Shown: positions 1-10,277, counted from the first letter of the stretch. The stretch is DNA of 64,000 bases from Bremia lactucae (GCF_004359215.1 NC_090610.1:12217660-12281659), one strand, 5' to 3'. Numbers and translations: made by a program. Notes: generated by a model from the letters alone, not told the origin.

Positions 1-112
1 GATACCTCATCACCAGGTGCAGAGACACATAATGATTGTGTGTCTGGAGCAACTTTTGTCAAGAGATTTGCAAATTCTCTTGAGGTTGCTGGATCAGTAG
101 GGCGTTGCGCCC
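1..112 (-). pseudogene. Start of gypsy family A pol (protease side), cut by the window edge
   Basis: Reading leftward, this is the beginning of the pol frame of the element whose gag lies at 113-1237. It is the reverse complement of 54067-54180, where the frame runs on into an aspartic protease. The frame is -1 relative to gag and has no ATG near its start, so it is probably expressed by frameshifting rather than by its own initiation. Nothing more can be said, because the window ends here. It is called a fragment because of the window edge; the sequence present shows no break. Confidence 0.6.
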
Positions 113-134
113 CTACTGACCCCGTCCATTTTTT
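95..134 (-). other. Putative -1 ribosomal frameshift signal at the gag-pol junction
   Basis: On the minus strand the gag frame reads an A AAA AAT heptamer (128-134), then nine bases, then an inverted repeat with arms at 108-118 and 95-104 around a three-base loop and one bulged G. The gag stop codon (113-115) lies in the 5' arm. After a -1 slip the frame is open into pol. The same arrangement is found at 54045-54084. Confidence 0.6.
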
Positions 135-1237
135 GGCGGTCCGCCTCGCTGTTGCGATTTCGCAACAACGTCGGATCCGCGACCGTTGCCCTTTTTGGCA
201 TACGATCCAAAATTACGTTCAGTACCTTTTGGTGCTGGACGTGGGGCACTACACTCATGAGCGTAATGTCCCAATTTTTGGCAGCGATGGCATTTCTGCG
301 ATCGCTTATTATTCGAAAAGCGAGGTTTCTCGCTTTCGACATAGGAAAGGTCCATGGGTTCTGGACCTCCTAGTTCGTGTCGTCTAGGTGGACGATATGA
401 TGACGAACTTGCTTGAGCCTGTCTCAAGCTAAAGTCCTCCTGTTCCGCTACGGATATTGCTTCTTCAAGCGTATCCAGTTCCAAGCGGAACAGGTGGGTC
501 TTTACGGGACCATCCGTAAGACCTTGCATGAACACCGTAATCAACGTGTGTTCATGGACTGGGTTATTGGTAATACAACTCGCTAAGAGTCGTATGTGCT
601 GGGCATATGCGTGCACATCACGCTTGCCTTGCTTAAGTTTCAGAAGCTCTGAACGAGCTCTGAACTCAGCCCTTGGTGGCTCAAACGTCTGTTTGAGTCG
701 GGTTTTAAAAACCTCTAGCGACCCAAAGACGTATGGGTCGCGCAACTTAAGGCCCAATGCCCAAGTTTTGGCACGACCTGCCAGATTTGATTGAGCGAAT
801 GCGATTTGCATTTGCTCGTCGATGATGTGACGTGCCCTTATGGCATCGTCTAACTCGACAAACCATCTCAAGAGGGAGTCTTCTTCGACTCCCCTATACT
901 TAGAGATGTCAATCTTTAAAGTTTCGGGACGACGCGTTTGCGTCATCCCAGGTACAGAGGTCTGTACCTGTTGTAATCTCAACAGTTCCGCCTGCTGAGA
1001 GCCCTGCTGATTCGGCAAGGCTACTTTTTTTCTCATCTCGTCAAGTTCATGTTGAACGAACTTGGCGATAGTTGAATGGAGGGCATCTCTGTCTAAGTTC
1101 GACAGTAATGCCAGGATTGCATCGTTTCTTACGGTCGAACTCATTCGTTCAACCGCACACCTTTCTATATCACTTAGAAAGGAGTAGCTTTCAGGGGAAA
1201 CGTGATGCGTATTCCCACTATCATCAAACATGTCCAT
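113..1237 (-). CDS. gag: Gag polyprotein of Ty3/gypsy family A, intact
   Basis: Capsid/nucleocapsid protein of an LTR retrotransposon, 374 residues from a true ATG at 1237. The N-terminal third is hydrophilic and helical with Gln/Glu-rich stretches. The middle, roughly residues 120-270, resembles the retrotransposon gag capsid domain (Trp-containing segment after LAGRAKTW, and the LITVFMQGL segment). A CX2CX4HX4C zinc knuckle sits at residues 316-329, followed by a basic Gly-rich RNA-binding tail. The C-terminal part is essentially the same as the gag at 53.6-54.07 kb, but here the whole frame is open, so this is the best preserved gag in the window. The 5' leader continues to 1279, where a 100-base assembly gap replaces the LTR. 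The stop codon lies inside the hairpin of a putative frameshift signal. Confidence 0.9.
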   Translation of the reverse strand: MDMFDDSGNTHHVSPESYSFLSDIERCAVERMSSTVRNDAILALLSNLDRDALHSTIAKFVQHELDEMRKKVALPNQQGSQQAELLRLQQVQTSVPGMTQTRRPETLKIDISKYRGVEEDSLLRWFVELDDAIRARHIIDEQMQIAFAQSNLAGRAKTWALGLKLRDPYVFGSLEVFKTRLKQTFEPPRAEFRARSELLKLKQGKRDVHAYAQHIRLLASCITNNPVHEHTLITVFMQGLTDGPVKTHLFRLELDTLEEAISVAEQEDFSLRQAQASSSSYRPPRRHELGGPEPMDLSYVESEKPRFSNNKRSQKCHRCQKLGHYAHECSAPRPAPKGTERNFGSYAKKGNGRGSDVVAKSQQRGGPPKNGRGQ

Positions 1238-1279
1238 GTTAAATGTGGGAAATGTGGTCCTTGGACGGACTACAAAGTG

Positions 1280-1379
1280 NNNNNNNNNNNNNNNNNNNNN
1301 NNNNNNNNNNNNNNNNNNNNNNNNNNNNNNNNNNNNNNNNNNNNNNNNNNNNNNNNNNNNNNNNNNNNNNNNNNNNNNN
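1280..1379. other. Assembly gap (100 N)
   Basis: Exactly 100 N. The gap falls where the LTR of the minus-strand gag element should begin. The sequence on its far side is pol on the opposite strand, so the order and orientation across the gap are not proven. Confidence 0.99.
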
Positions 1380-1850
1380 TCGTCGCTGATGTGTTATCAC
1401 GCCGACCCGATTTCGAGCCGGCTGCTCATGCCAACAGTGGAAATAATCCCACTGCTGCAACACTCATTTCAAGTGTTCCGTCATCAACCTTATTTGATGA
1501 CATCAAGAAAGTCTGCGCAGAAGATAAGGACCTTCTGCGTTTAATGCATCATCTAATGAATCCATCCGATAAATCTTTTAACGATTCACTAGCTTTGTAT
1601 CGCTTGTCGTCCGATCGATGCGCAACACGCAACGGCTTATTGTACTACACAGCCGTTGTCGCGACACTCCACGTGCCGTCGTCCCAACTCACAATGATTA
1701 GCGCTTGCGCATCATGCATTAGTGTCACGACGCACCAACAAGTGGGCATCGTGGACTTAAGACTAATATCACAGTAAGTCACGACTTTTGCTAGCCTCGC
1801 CAGTATCACTTCGTGCGCAAGTACACTCGTGCTTGCGAGGTATGTCAACG
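1380..1850 (+). pseudogene. Gypsy family A pol fragment: RNase H end and integrase zinc-binding region
   Basis: Starts inside the VADVLSRRPDFEP motif, which marks the end of the RNase H domain in gypsy pol, and runs through the region that holds the H2C2 zinc finger of integrase in the fuller copy at 56.8-57.25 kb. Small deletions remove parts of the finger, and the open frame ends at 1777. It is a dead fragment bounded by a gap on the left and by a rearranged junction on the right. Confidence 0.75.
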
Positions 1851-2040
1851 GGGGGAGCCTAGCCTTTCATCCCGTGCACCTCTCCAGCCGTCGGCCGAGA
1901 GGACAGATGCCACTCCTATGGAGTTGGGCAATGCAGACGTGGTGTTACACCTCGTGCCGTAAAGCATCAAATGCTTCCGCCGAAATTTAGGCCCCCTCCC
2001 GCTCCAACCTCTACCACTTCCGGCAGAATGTTGGCAGTGT
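1851..2040. repeat. Chimeric junction of gypsy-derived pieces
   Basis: Short pieces from different parts of the repeat families are joined here. About 1970-2000 matches, in reverse complement, a stretch near 41630-41690. The flanks (about 1850-1885 and 2003-2040) resemble integrase-linker sequence seen near 39.25 and 57.26 kb. There is no continuous reading frame. Confidence 0.5.
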
Positions 2041-2602
2041 GGGCGGTTCAAACGTATGTTTAAGCCGGGCTTTATAAGCCTCTAGCAAGCCAAATACATA
2101 TGGCTTGCGCAACTTGTGGTCTAAACCCAAGTTTTGGCACAAATGCCAAATATGGTTGAGTAAATGGGACTTGCATTTGCTCGTCGACGATGTGACGAGC
2201 CCTTATGGCATCGTCCAACTCGACGAATCACCTTAAAAGGAAGTCTTATTCGACTCCCCTATATTTAGAGATGTCTATTTTTAAGGTTTCGGGACGACGC
2301 GTTTGCGTCATCCCAGGTACAGGGGTCTGTACCTGTTGTAATCTCAACAGTTCCGCCTGTTGAGAGCCTTGCTGATTCAGCAAGGCTACTTTTTCCTTCA
2401 TCTCGTCAAGTTCATGTTGTATGAACTTGGCGACGGTTGAATGGAGGGCATCTCTGTCTAAGTTGGACAGTAATGCCAGGATTGCATCGTTTCCTACGGT
2501 CGAACTCATTCGTTCAACCGCACTCCTTTCTATATCACTTAGAAAGGAGTAGCTTTCAGGGGAAACGTGATGCGTATTCCCACTATCATCTAACATGTCC
2601 AT
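2041..2602 (-). pseudogene. Truncated gag of Ty3/gypsy family A
   Basis: The first 118 codons (ATG at 2602) are open and nearly the same as the N-terminus of the gag at 1237. Beyond 2246 the sequence still aligns with gag down to about 2041, through the capsid segment, but with a frameshift and stop. The remaining capsid and the zinc knuckle are missing. Its 5' leader (2603-2652) carries the same primer-binding-like stretch as the other family A copies and joins directly to an LTR at 2653-3106. Confidence 0.8.
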
Positions 2603-2652
2603 GTTAGATGTGGGAAATGTGGTCCTTGGACGGACTACAAAGTGCTACCAGG

Positions 2653-3106
2653 TGTAACGGGGCACTACGACTTGTACTGTTTCAGTACAAGTCCATTTCG
2701 CACTGCTTCAGTTGCGAGTGGTGCCTTACGTTAGTTGACGTACACTGTACGTGCAGAGGAAAACTTCTCTTAAGACAACTAGACTTAAGAGGGTAAAATC
2801 AAAACTGTATTTAATATAATTAAGTGTCTCTTGTTCTATCTTTGTAAATGCTAACTTAATTATAATCTAATACTAAACATGTAAACGACTTTATCTCTAT
2901 ATTATCTGTAACTCTCTTTGATTACTCCTGCAGCTGATTAGTCTGCGGAATAAATAGATATAATGGCCTATCCCTATTTATGGATAAGAATTCTGAATAT
3001 TACTATATAAAAAGTAATATCCTCCAAATATTATCTACCTTTTTAGATAATACATTAATTAACAACCTTTAAGTGTTAATTTCATGTAACGATACACCCC
3101 GTTACA
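2653..3106 (-). repeat. LTR of gypsy family A (5' LTR of the minus-strand fragment)
   Basis: A 454-base LTR bounded by TGTAACGGGG and CCCCGTTACA, the 10-base terminal inverted repeats seen in the other family A LTRs. On the minus strand it is followed by CC and a TGGTAGCACT primer-binding-like site and then the gag leader, which makes it a 5' LTR. The element has no matching 3' LTR here. The LTR lies 136 bases from the broken end of the CRN remnant. Confidence 0.85.
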
Positions 3107-3242
3107 TAACGGATTAAACCTTGTTTTAAGCTTAGGGTTATTTTTCAAGTGAAGTCAGCACTTAGGGAATCAGTGAATGTGTCATCGACCCAAAGATGCA
3201 AGTTCGTCAGCAGATACAAGTGAGGCTGCCTTTGATCGACAA

Positions 3243-3744
3243 TTATAGCTGTCCCGGGCATCCCTCTTCAGATGAAATACGAGCCACTGATTTCCACATT
3301 TCTTCTTGAATTTGTGGATCCATAGGGGGCAAGTTTCTAATGCTCCAGGCAACATCCTCCCCGAGCGGGTTCGGAAGTACGACTAGGACGTGAACAGGTG
3401 TCTTTTTGGCTTTGGCAAGCTCTTTCGTAACTTTAAAACACACTTCTTCGTCAGGCAAGCCAACAATATGGAGTGGCGCCCCCGCAACGTCCAGCGCTTT
3501 ACAGCCACTGATATCCACCACACCGCTGTGCACTTCAAATTCCGTAATCCACGGACCGCGGCCCTCGTCTTTTTTCCCGAGGAAGAGCTGCAGCTGGTTC
3601 GCGTCACACGTGATTTTGTTCGTATTCTCCTTCTTACTTCTGTTTCAGATCATCAACCGTGTCGCTTACATCCACTCGCACAGAAAACGTGGACTTTGCG
3701 GCCTTTGCGGCATTTACGATCGCACAGAACAGCTTAGTTACTAT
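3243..3744 (-). pseudogene. Crinkler (CRN) effector, N-terminal part, inactivated
   Basis: CRN proteins are oomycete effectors with a conserved N-terminal delivery module (LFLAK and DWL regions) ending in an HVLVxxP motif, after which variable C-terminal domains are attached. On the minus strand the sequence shows KLFCAIV at the N-terminus, LQLFLGK (a one-residue LFLAK variant, about 3577-3600), a GRGPW segment, and HVLVVLP (3373-3393). The gene is broken: the expected initiator position at 3742-3744 reads ATA, the frame shifts near 3636-3645, and the reading frame stops at 3243, only about 40 residues past HVLVVLP, so a normal C-terminal effector domain is absent. A family A LTR begins 136 bases further on. 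The family call rests on several motifs in the right order and is fairly secure; a functional product is not expected. Confidence 0.8.
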
Positions 3745-3829
3745 TCCAAGAGTCGAAGAATTCGTTGATGAGACAGAATTTGAAGAAATGGTGATTACGA
3801 GAAGAAAATGGGTGGTGCATGGATTGCAA

Positions 3830-4530
3830 AACCCCGAGACTTTGACAGCCGTTTCTAGACCACTTCACTCAAAATTGCACCGCAAATAAATCACCGAGGA
3901 CCAGCAGGTGCTGCTTTTTTTACGGACTGCTTGTGAAGAACTTGCGAGCAAACACATCTCCGTCGGTGCAGGCCTACATCGAGATTAATTCACTCTTTGA
4001 CGACATTGACCTCAACTCGACGATCACTCGTGCACCCATGTGGAGAGACTACTTCCGTTTGACAATGGCGTACGTGGAGAAGGTGCTCCGCGATGCCAAG
4101 CTCGCGAAAAGTAAGGTGCACGAAGTTTTCGTTGAACAGATTCGTATCCTCAAGGTGCAGCAGTTGGTTTCCGACTTCTTTAGTGGCAACGAGTCTAGCA
4201 AGTTGATAAATTCCGAAGAGGCTGTTGCATGCAGTGCACCATTCAGATTCCGATTCTGAGTGAAAACGACTCGCTCAAGAAGCTTTATGACCTGCTCTTG
4301 CTGGACGTGATCCCTCTGTCGCCTGGTTTGGAGACTGCCGGCGGTGTCATGACGACGCTGATTGCTCGTAACACGACTAGCAAGAATTTGCAGATGTTCT
4401 TGACGTACTCCGACAACTAACCCGGTGTATTGATCCAGCTTTATTGAGGTGAAGTTCCACTACCCGCGACAAAAACTTGTTCGGCAAGTTATAATCTGGA
4501 CGGTATTCCTACTGTCGGACTCGGTATGTA
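3830..4530 (+). pseudogene. HSP70 pseudogene (partial)
   Basis: Reading rightward, this is a decayed copy of the middle of cytosolic HSP70, opposite in strand to the intact gene at 7297-9330. Matches include the HFTQ segment near 3860, ITEDQ..LRTACE (HSP70 ITENQ..LRTACE) near 3892-3935, [29 protein letters not shown], and [26 protein letters not shown], ending near YNLDGIP at about 4515. Both nucleotide-binding signature regions upstream and the whole C-terminal GGMP/EEVD end are missing. There are in-frame stops, several indels, and loss of the VGGSTRIP motif. There is no sign of introns, so it could be a retrocopy or a tandem-duplication relic; the sequence does not decide this. Confidence 0.9.
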
Positions 4531-4796
4531 GGTTTTCCATTCGTGACAGTAGCTACACCCAATTATTTGTCCATGTATTTACCTCCCCCATATGGCTCGT
4601 TTCGATACCCCTTAAGAATTCGGGGGCAAAATATCGAATAAACATTAATATCGCTTTTGTCAAAAACAGTGATTTATCTCTCTTACGCCTGCAAAGCGCT
4701 AACCAGACATCTCTTGCCCTAATAATATCAGCCAAACAAGCTATTACACATCGCTTATGACAGCTAAAGTGCCGCAAAGTGGCCACCATGACAACT

Positions 4797-4914
4797 TATG
4801 AATAATATTTCCGAGCATTACGATATAAAGTAATATTCTCCAAATATCATCTGCCTTTTAGATAATATATTAATTAACAGCCTTAAGTGTTAATTTCATA
4901 AAACGATACACCCA
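4797..4914 (-). repeat. Fragment of gypsy family A LTR
   Basis: About 118 bases match the LTR segment also seen at 2990-3100 (AATATTCTCCAAATATCATC, TTAATTAACAGCC, ACGATACACCC). Terminal bases are missing on both sides. It is truncated next to an unrelated G-rich stretch at 4915. Confidence 0.7.
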
Positions 4915-7200
4915 GGTGGTAGGTAGGCTTGACTTACCCACCCACCAAATTTTGTAAGATAATGGAATCTGAACACAGGAAAAAATTTCACGACTCGTAC
5001 TTAAACGCCACTCTCACTATCAATTTGCCGCCGACGAGTTACAAGAAGTTACACGAGTAGCCGTCGACAGCAAGGATTTGACAATGCATCACTTCCAAAC
5101 ACATTACGGAGACCTTGTGGAAAATGTTAGAGCCCTCACCACGAAGGAAAGAAGTGCACTGTCAACCCCCAGCGAAACTGGCGACGACTCGAATACAATT
5201 TGCTCGAACCTTCTCGGGCACGATTGCGGCTATAGAACACGTCGGATGCCCAAACTACCTGGTAACCAGCACAGAATACCTTATAGCACTGTTTACTGAC
5301 GTGCAAGCGGTCGATGTCATGATAGAGGGGGAGAAACTGCTTCACCACGATGTTCCTGGGTAATTTAAAAGCCACTCGATCGTCCAGTTATTCTGGAGGC
5401 CACAGCCACCGCCCAGGTCAGGGCCAAAGATCAGCACAAGGATACCAGCAAGGATATGGACCGGACGCAACAGGAAGCAGATGCTGATGCCGTCGGCTAT
5501 AAAGTGTATAAACCAAAAAACGCCAAATCACAGAAACAAAATTGGAACGCCAGCTAAGACCACGGATTAACCACTGTTAGGAGTAGAATCCAACCTCTCC
5601 TCTTTGGCGTCGACACAGAATTAGAACGAGAATACCACACTACGGCAAAGGGGCGGATGGGGCTGCTACGTCAATGGCGGTAGAGGAGCTCTTTACGGCT
5701 ACCACGAGTGGATAATATGGATAACACAAGTTGATTAAATCAACAGGGCTCGATTGGCAACGACTTTAACGAAGCAGAGGAGCCCTGGCGATGGAAGAAG
5801 ATTCAGAAGAAGATAAAGTTGACGACGGACTGGAAAGCTACTCGGAGTCATCTCATGGGGGCTTTAAGGAGCTGAAAGAGGATCAACTCAGTTGTGCGTT
5901 GAGCGATGCAGGCAATTCATTAGCAGACGAACTGGAATGGAGTGAGACGACGATGTTGATCAATTTTCCTCGCAAAGCAGTAGAACCAAAGCGTAGCAGC
6001 CAGTACTTCACAAACGTGGACATGACGTAAAAGCGATTGGATATTGCGGCTTGTTGGCGCTTTACGTTTCAGTTAAATACCACCCACTTGGCGTATTGGC
6101 ACATTTAGTTGAGACAGTCCAACACGCAACGAAGATGAAAGCGGACGTTTATGCGTGCATGATGGTTAACTTGCGGGCGGATGTGGAGCTGGAGTGAGCG
6201 GATCCTATTGCGGAATGCTGTTGCATATCCCTTCGCCAGGATAAACACCATTCTATTGAAGCTGCTTTAGCGGGTCTTTTCACTCGTTACGCCCAAGCTC
6301 GGAATCGGACAGTAGATACATGGCAGTCGACTGAGTACTGAGCAGGACCTCATGAACTTACGAGCCATGGCTCCATATCTATGAGGACCGATATTTGTGT
6401 TAGATGCACAATGCATCAAATAAAGCTCACGTGCAACGATACCTGTATTAGGTACTACCGGTTAAGGATGGGTTGGACTGATGGACGACTCACGTGGTGA
6501 CAAAGAGGTCATCATTCAAAGAGCGACGAGCCAAGACTGTCTTGACGTGGTTAATGCTCGTCAAGGATTACCTACGCTAGACAAGTCGTATCGAACAGAA
6601 GATTTTATGCGTGGAGGAGGCGTTCATACACGCTGTCTACAGGACGTAGAACTATGCAGCAGATTGTACACCATCAAACGACTCGGGCGATACTCAACAT
6701 CTCATCCCAGGGAAGATATTCAGTTCGCCAGGGGCATTGCCGTAGAAGAATCCTACGATCGTCTCATAGCTGCTCAAGACGTTTAGCAGATTGAGGATGC
6801 AGATCTTCTACTAATGAAACTACTGCAAACTACCAACAAAGAGGCGACCACAAAATGGACAGCCTATGCCGAGATTTGTTTAAGATACTCGATTTGCCGT
6901 CCAATTTTCATCAAGACGAAACACAGTGCATCGAACTGTGTTGTAAAAATTCATTTATTCTTGCATTTGTGACTCTCAAAGATTGATTAAACTTGAAAGC
7001 TGGTGAAAGCTTTCCTTCTTTTGGCGTGTTTGTTACTAAGGCGGCGTAAGCACAATAGGCCCAGACTCATGCAAACCAGCCCTAGTGACCTTCTCACTAT
7101 GTTTCGCTTGAGATTTACTAGACTCTCGGGCATCTTCACAAAAGATCACAACCGAATCAACAAATTAAGTCAACGCTAAATCAAATATTTAGAAAATAAA
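4915..7200. other. Degenerate, unrecognised region
   Basis: About 2.3 kb between the LTR scrap and the HSP70 3' flank. It holds short + strand reading frames with ATG starts at 5791 (79 residues, very acidic) and 6481 (101 residues), and a Gly/Gln/Ser-rich coding-like stretch near 5380-5470 interrupted by stops. The + frames across 5.0-6.8 kb look like a decayed coding region with many indels, possibly a retroelement. No catalytic motif could be recognised, so no function is given. Confidence 0.4.
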
Positions 7201-7296
7201 TTTTATTGTCGAAAAAACTCTGCTTTGACAATTTTCAAACTAACCAATTGCTAAGTATTCTAGTCGACAGATACAACTAAGCCTTAGGGTGCAAGC

Positions 7297-9330
7297 TTAG
7301 TCAACTTCCTCAATCTTGGGACCCTGGTCCGGAGCTCCAGCAGGGGGGCCACCGCCAGGCATACCCCCTGGCATACCACCTGGCATACCTCCAGGCATAC
7401 CGGGCATACCGCCAGGCATACCGGGCATGCCACCAGGCATACCAGGCATACCACCTGGCATCCCTCCTGCAGCTCCAGCAGCGGCGTACATTTTCTGTAA
7501 AATCGGGTTGGCAATGCCTTCAAGCTCTTTCTGCTTGCCCTCGTACTCCTCCTTCTCGGCAGATTGGTTCGCATCAAGCCAGTTGATCGTTTCCGTAACC
7601 TTGTCTTCAATAGCCTTCTTGTCGTCTTCAGGAATCTGATCCTTGAGCTTCTCGTCATTCAATGTGTTACGAAGGTTGTACGAGTAATTCTCGAGTCCAT
7701 TCTTGGCTTCAATGCGAATCTTGTTGGCTTCATCCTCCGACTTGTACTTCTCTGCCTCCGACACCATACGATCGATGTCTGCCTGCGACAAACGACCCTT
7801 GTCATTCGTAATGGTAATCTTGTTCTCCTTGCCCGTCGATTTCTCCACGGCCGACACGTTCAAGATACCATTAGCATCAATGTCAAACGTCACATCAATC
7901 TGAGGGACGCCACGAGGCATGGGAGGGATCCCATCCAAGTTAAACTTGCCCAACAAGTTATTGTCGCGAGTCATGGAACGTTCCCCTTCAAACACTTGGA
8001 TCAACACACCTGGCTGGTTGTCAGCGTACGTCGAGAACGTCTGCGACTTCTTAGTCGGCACGGTCGTGTTGCGAGCAATTAGTGTCGTCATGACACCACC
8101 AGCCGTCTCCAGACCAAGCGACAAAGGAGTTACATCGAGTAGAAGTAAGTCTTGTAGCTTCTCGGACGAGTCGTTACCACTCAAAATCGCAGCTTGGACA
8201 GTCGCACCGTAGGCAACAGCCTCATCGGGGTTAATCGATTTGTTGGGCTCCTTGCCGTTAAAGAAGTCCGACAACAATTGCTGCACCTTGGGGATACGAG
8301 TCGATCCACCAACCAACACGACTTCATGAACTTGGCTCTTCGAGAGCTTGGCATCACGGAGCACCTTCTCCACTGGCTCCATCGTCTTACGGAAGTAGTC
8401 GCCGCACATGTCTTCAAAACGAGCACGGGTGATTGTCGAGTTAAAGTCGATGCCGTCAAAGAGGGAATCAATTTCAATGTATGCCTGCGCCGACGAAGAC
8501 AGTGTACGCTTCGCACGTTCACAAGCAGTCCGCAAACGACGGAGCGCACGCTGATTCTCCGTAATGTCCTTGCGGTGTTTGCGCTTGAACTCTTGGGTAA
8601 AGTGGTCGACGAGACGGTTGTCAAAGTCTTCACCACCAAGGTGCGTGTCACCCGCCGTGGCCTTGACCTCAAAGATGCCTTCCTCAATACTCAACAGCGA
8701 CACGTCAAAGGTACCACCGCCAAGGTCAAAGATCAATACGTTGCGCTCTCCCCCCTTCTTGTCCAGACCATACGCAATAGCAGCGGCCGTGGGCTCGTTA
8801 ATTATACGCAAGACGTTGAGACCCGCAATGGCACCAGCATCCTTGGTAGCCTGACGCTGCGAGTCGTTAAAGTACGCAGGCACCGTAATAACAGCGTTCT
8901 TCACCTCTTTGCCAATAAAAGCCTCGGCAACTTCGCGCATTTTAATCAGCACCATCGATGAAATTTCCTCGGGCTGGAATGTTTTGGATTCGCCCTTGAA
9001 TTGCACCACAATTTGAGGCTTGTCGCCAGCGCCCGACGTGAGCTTGAACGGCCAGTGCTTAATGTCGGCCTGAACAATCGGGTCCGAGAACTTGCGACCG
9101 ATCAGACGCTTTGCGTCAAAGACCGTGTTGTGGGCGTTCATTGCGACTTGATTCTTCGCGGCATCACCAATTAGACGTTCCGTGTCCGTGAAGGCCACAT
9201 ACGAAGGCGTCGTACGGTTGCCTTGGTCGTTCGCAATAATCTCCACGCGGTCGTTTTGCCACACACCGACACATGAGTAGGTCGTGCCAAGATCGATACC
9301 GACCGAGTAACCGGAAACAGATTGAGCCAT
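7297..9330 (-). CDS. HSP70: Cytosolic heat shock protein 70
   Basis: ATP-dependent chaperone of the cytosol and nucleus; it binds exposed hydrophobic peptides and cycles with J-domain and nucleotide-exchange partners. 677 residues, a single exon, ATG at 9330. All three family signatures are present: IDLGTTYS at residues 12-19, [14 protein letters not shown] near residue 200, and [14 protein letters not shown] near residue 335. The linker and substrate-binding domain follow, then an expanded run of GGMP/GMP repeats (about 7350-7465), then the terminal EEVD that recruits TPR co-chaperones and marks the cytosolic form. Length is a little above the usual 640-660 because of the GGMP run. Upstream lie an oomycete-type initiator and a perfect heat shock element, so heat induction is likely. 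A broken copy of this gene lies at 3830-4530. Confidence 0.98.
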   Translation of the reverse strand: MAQSVSGYSVGIDLGTTYSCVGVWQNDRVEIIANDQGNRTTPSYVAFTDTERLIGDAAKNQVAMNAHNTVFDAKRLIGRKFSDPIVQADIKHWPFKLTSGAGDKPQIVVQFKGESKTFQPEEISSMVLIKMREVAEAFIGKEVKNAVITVPAYFNDSQRQATKDAGAIAGLNVLRIINEPTAAAIAYGLDKKGGERNVLIFDLGGGTFDVSLLSIEEGIFEVKATAGDTHLGGEDFDNRLVDHFTQEFKRKHRKDITENQRALRRLRTACERAKRTLSSSAQAYIEIDSLFDGIDFNSTITRARFEDMCGDYFRKTMEPVEKVLRDAKLSKSQVHEVVLVGGSTRIPKVQQLLSDFFNGKEPNKSINPDEAVAYGATVQAAILSGNDSSEKLQDLLLLDVTPLSLGLETAGGVMTTLIARNTTVPTKKSQTFSTYADNQPGVLIQVFEGERSMTRDNNLLGKFNLDGIPPMPRGVPQIDVTFDIDANGILNVSAVEKSTGKENKITITNDKGRLSQADIDRMVSEAEKYKSEDEANKIRIEAKNGLENYSYNLRNTLNDEKLKDQIPEDDKKAIEDKVTETINWLDANQSAEKEEYEGKQKELEGIANPILQKMYAAAGAAGGMPGGMPGMPGGMPGMPGGMPGMPGGMPGGMPGGMPGGGPPAGAPDQGPKIEEVD

Positions 9331-9382
9331 TGTGTTTCAATTGATAAAAGTTGAGTTAGATTTGATGTGTAGTCCAGATGGA

Positions 9383-9398
9383 AAATTTCAAAGTGAGC
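9383..9398 (-). promoter_or_regulatory. Oomycete initiator (Inr) of HSP70
   Basis: The minus strand reads GCTCACTTTGAAATTT, matching 14 of 16 positions of the published oomycete transcription-start consensus GCTCATTYYNCAWTTT. It is 53 bases upstream of the HSP70 ATG, a normal distance. This implies a 5' UTR of roughly 55-65 bases. It also supports the ATG choice and the oomycete assignment. Confidence 0.8.
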
Positions 9399-9583
9399 AA
9401 ACTTGAGACTCGAGTGGCGATTGAAAGATACGAGGGGCGCTGCCACCCACTACGTGGGGTTACGTTCGAGACTATTCCGACGCTCGTTTTAGTAGATGGG
9501 AATTGGTTGAAATGAAGCGATGAAGTGCGGTTTCGACCAATCGTTAGCTGGATTGGACATGACTGCGTTCTGATATGTCGGTC

Positions 9584-9598
9584 CGAAAGTTCTCGAAG
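9584..9598 (-). promoter_or_regulatory. Heat shock element upstream of HSP70
   Basis: CGAAAGTTCTCGAAG contains three perfect alternating pentamers (GAA, TTC, GAA with two-base spacing), the binding site of heat shock factor trimers. It lies about 255 bases upstream of the ATG and about 185 upstream of the initiator. CCAAT-type pentamers occur nearby (about 9536-9540, 9551-9556 and 9612-9616). Confidence 0.7.
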
Positions 9599-9619
9599 CG
9601 ATCTACAGATAGCCAATCA

Positions 9620-10277
9620 CAGCGTTGTGTGCTCAAAACCTGAGATATTGGCAGCCACCTGTTGACGTGTCGCAAGGACACAAATTGGTATTTTAGTTGT
9701 CATCCCCTATTTGCGACGAAAACCGATTTGTTAACCAAATTAAATAAGTCGATATACAGATTGGGTTGAGCCATGAAGAAGGTAAGTTACGAGTTTAATA
9801 ACGATAAATTTTTATTTAAACCTTTGTCTTATTTTGCCACGAACTGGATTTCTTTTTTAATGGAAATAATATTAAATAATAGAAATAATCGAGGACACAG
9901 TCAATTGCATTGACGGGATCCTCAGCTTGAACAGATATAAAAAAACGCATGATGGTCGTTCTTCACAAAAAAAGCATAGGGACGTACGTCTCCTATTATT
10001 AAATTATATTCGTATGTAAGAGCTCGCTCTTCAACTCACAATAAATATAAGTCATAAAAGTTCGCAAAATTGTAGAAAATCACACGCAACACTTGAGCTA
10101 TAAGTGATAATAAATTGACCATTACACAATTTTTTTCTATATATATTGGCGCGTCTTTAATTTAAAACATGCACAAATGCAGTTTTTTATTGCTTTGATA
10201 TGTTTGTATTACTACTTAACGAAAATTTCAGTTTGTCGTATCGATTGATAAATCGTCTAAGCACTTAGATAACTTCA
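9620..10277. other. AT-rich spacer, nothing recognised
   Basis: Strongly AT-rich with homopolymer runs and no reading frame of note. It separates the HSP70 promoter from the family B LTR that starts at 10278. Confidence 0.6.

Noticed and set aside
1202..1777. Long ORFs spanning N runs (also at 62312-63376)
   Set aside because: They are open only because N codons are not read as stops; only the parts outside the gaps were considered.
7350..7465. Tandem GGCATACC-type repeats read as a CRISPR-like or satellite array
   Set aside because: They encode the GGMP repeats of cytosolic HSP70; there are no spacers.
7316..8961. Several plus-strand ORFs up to 255 codons opposite HSP70
   Set aside because: They are antisense shadows of the HSP70 gene; codon structure and conservation belong to the minus strand.
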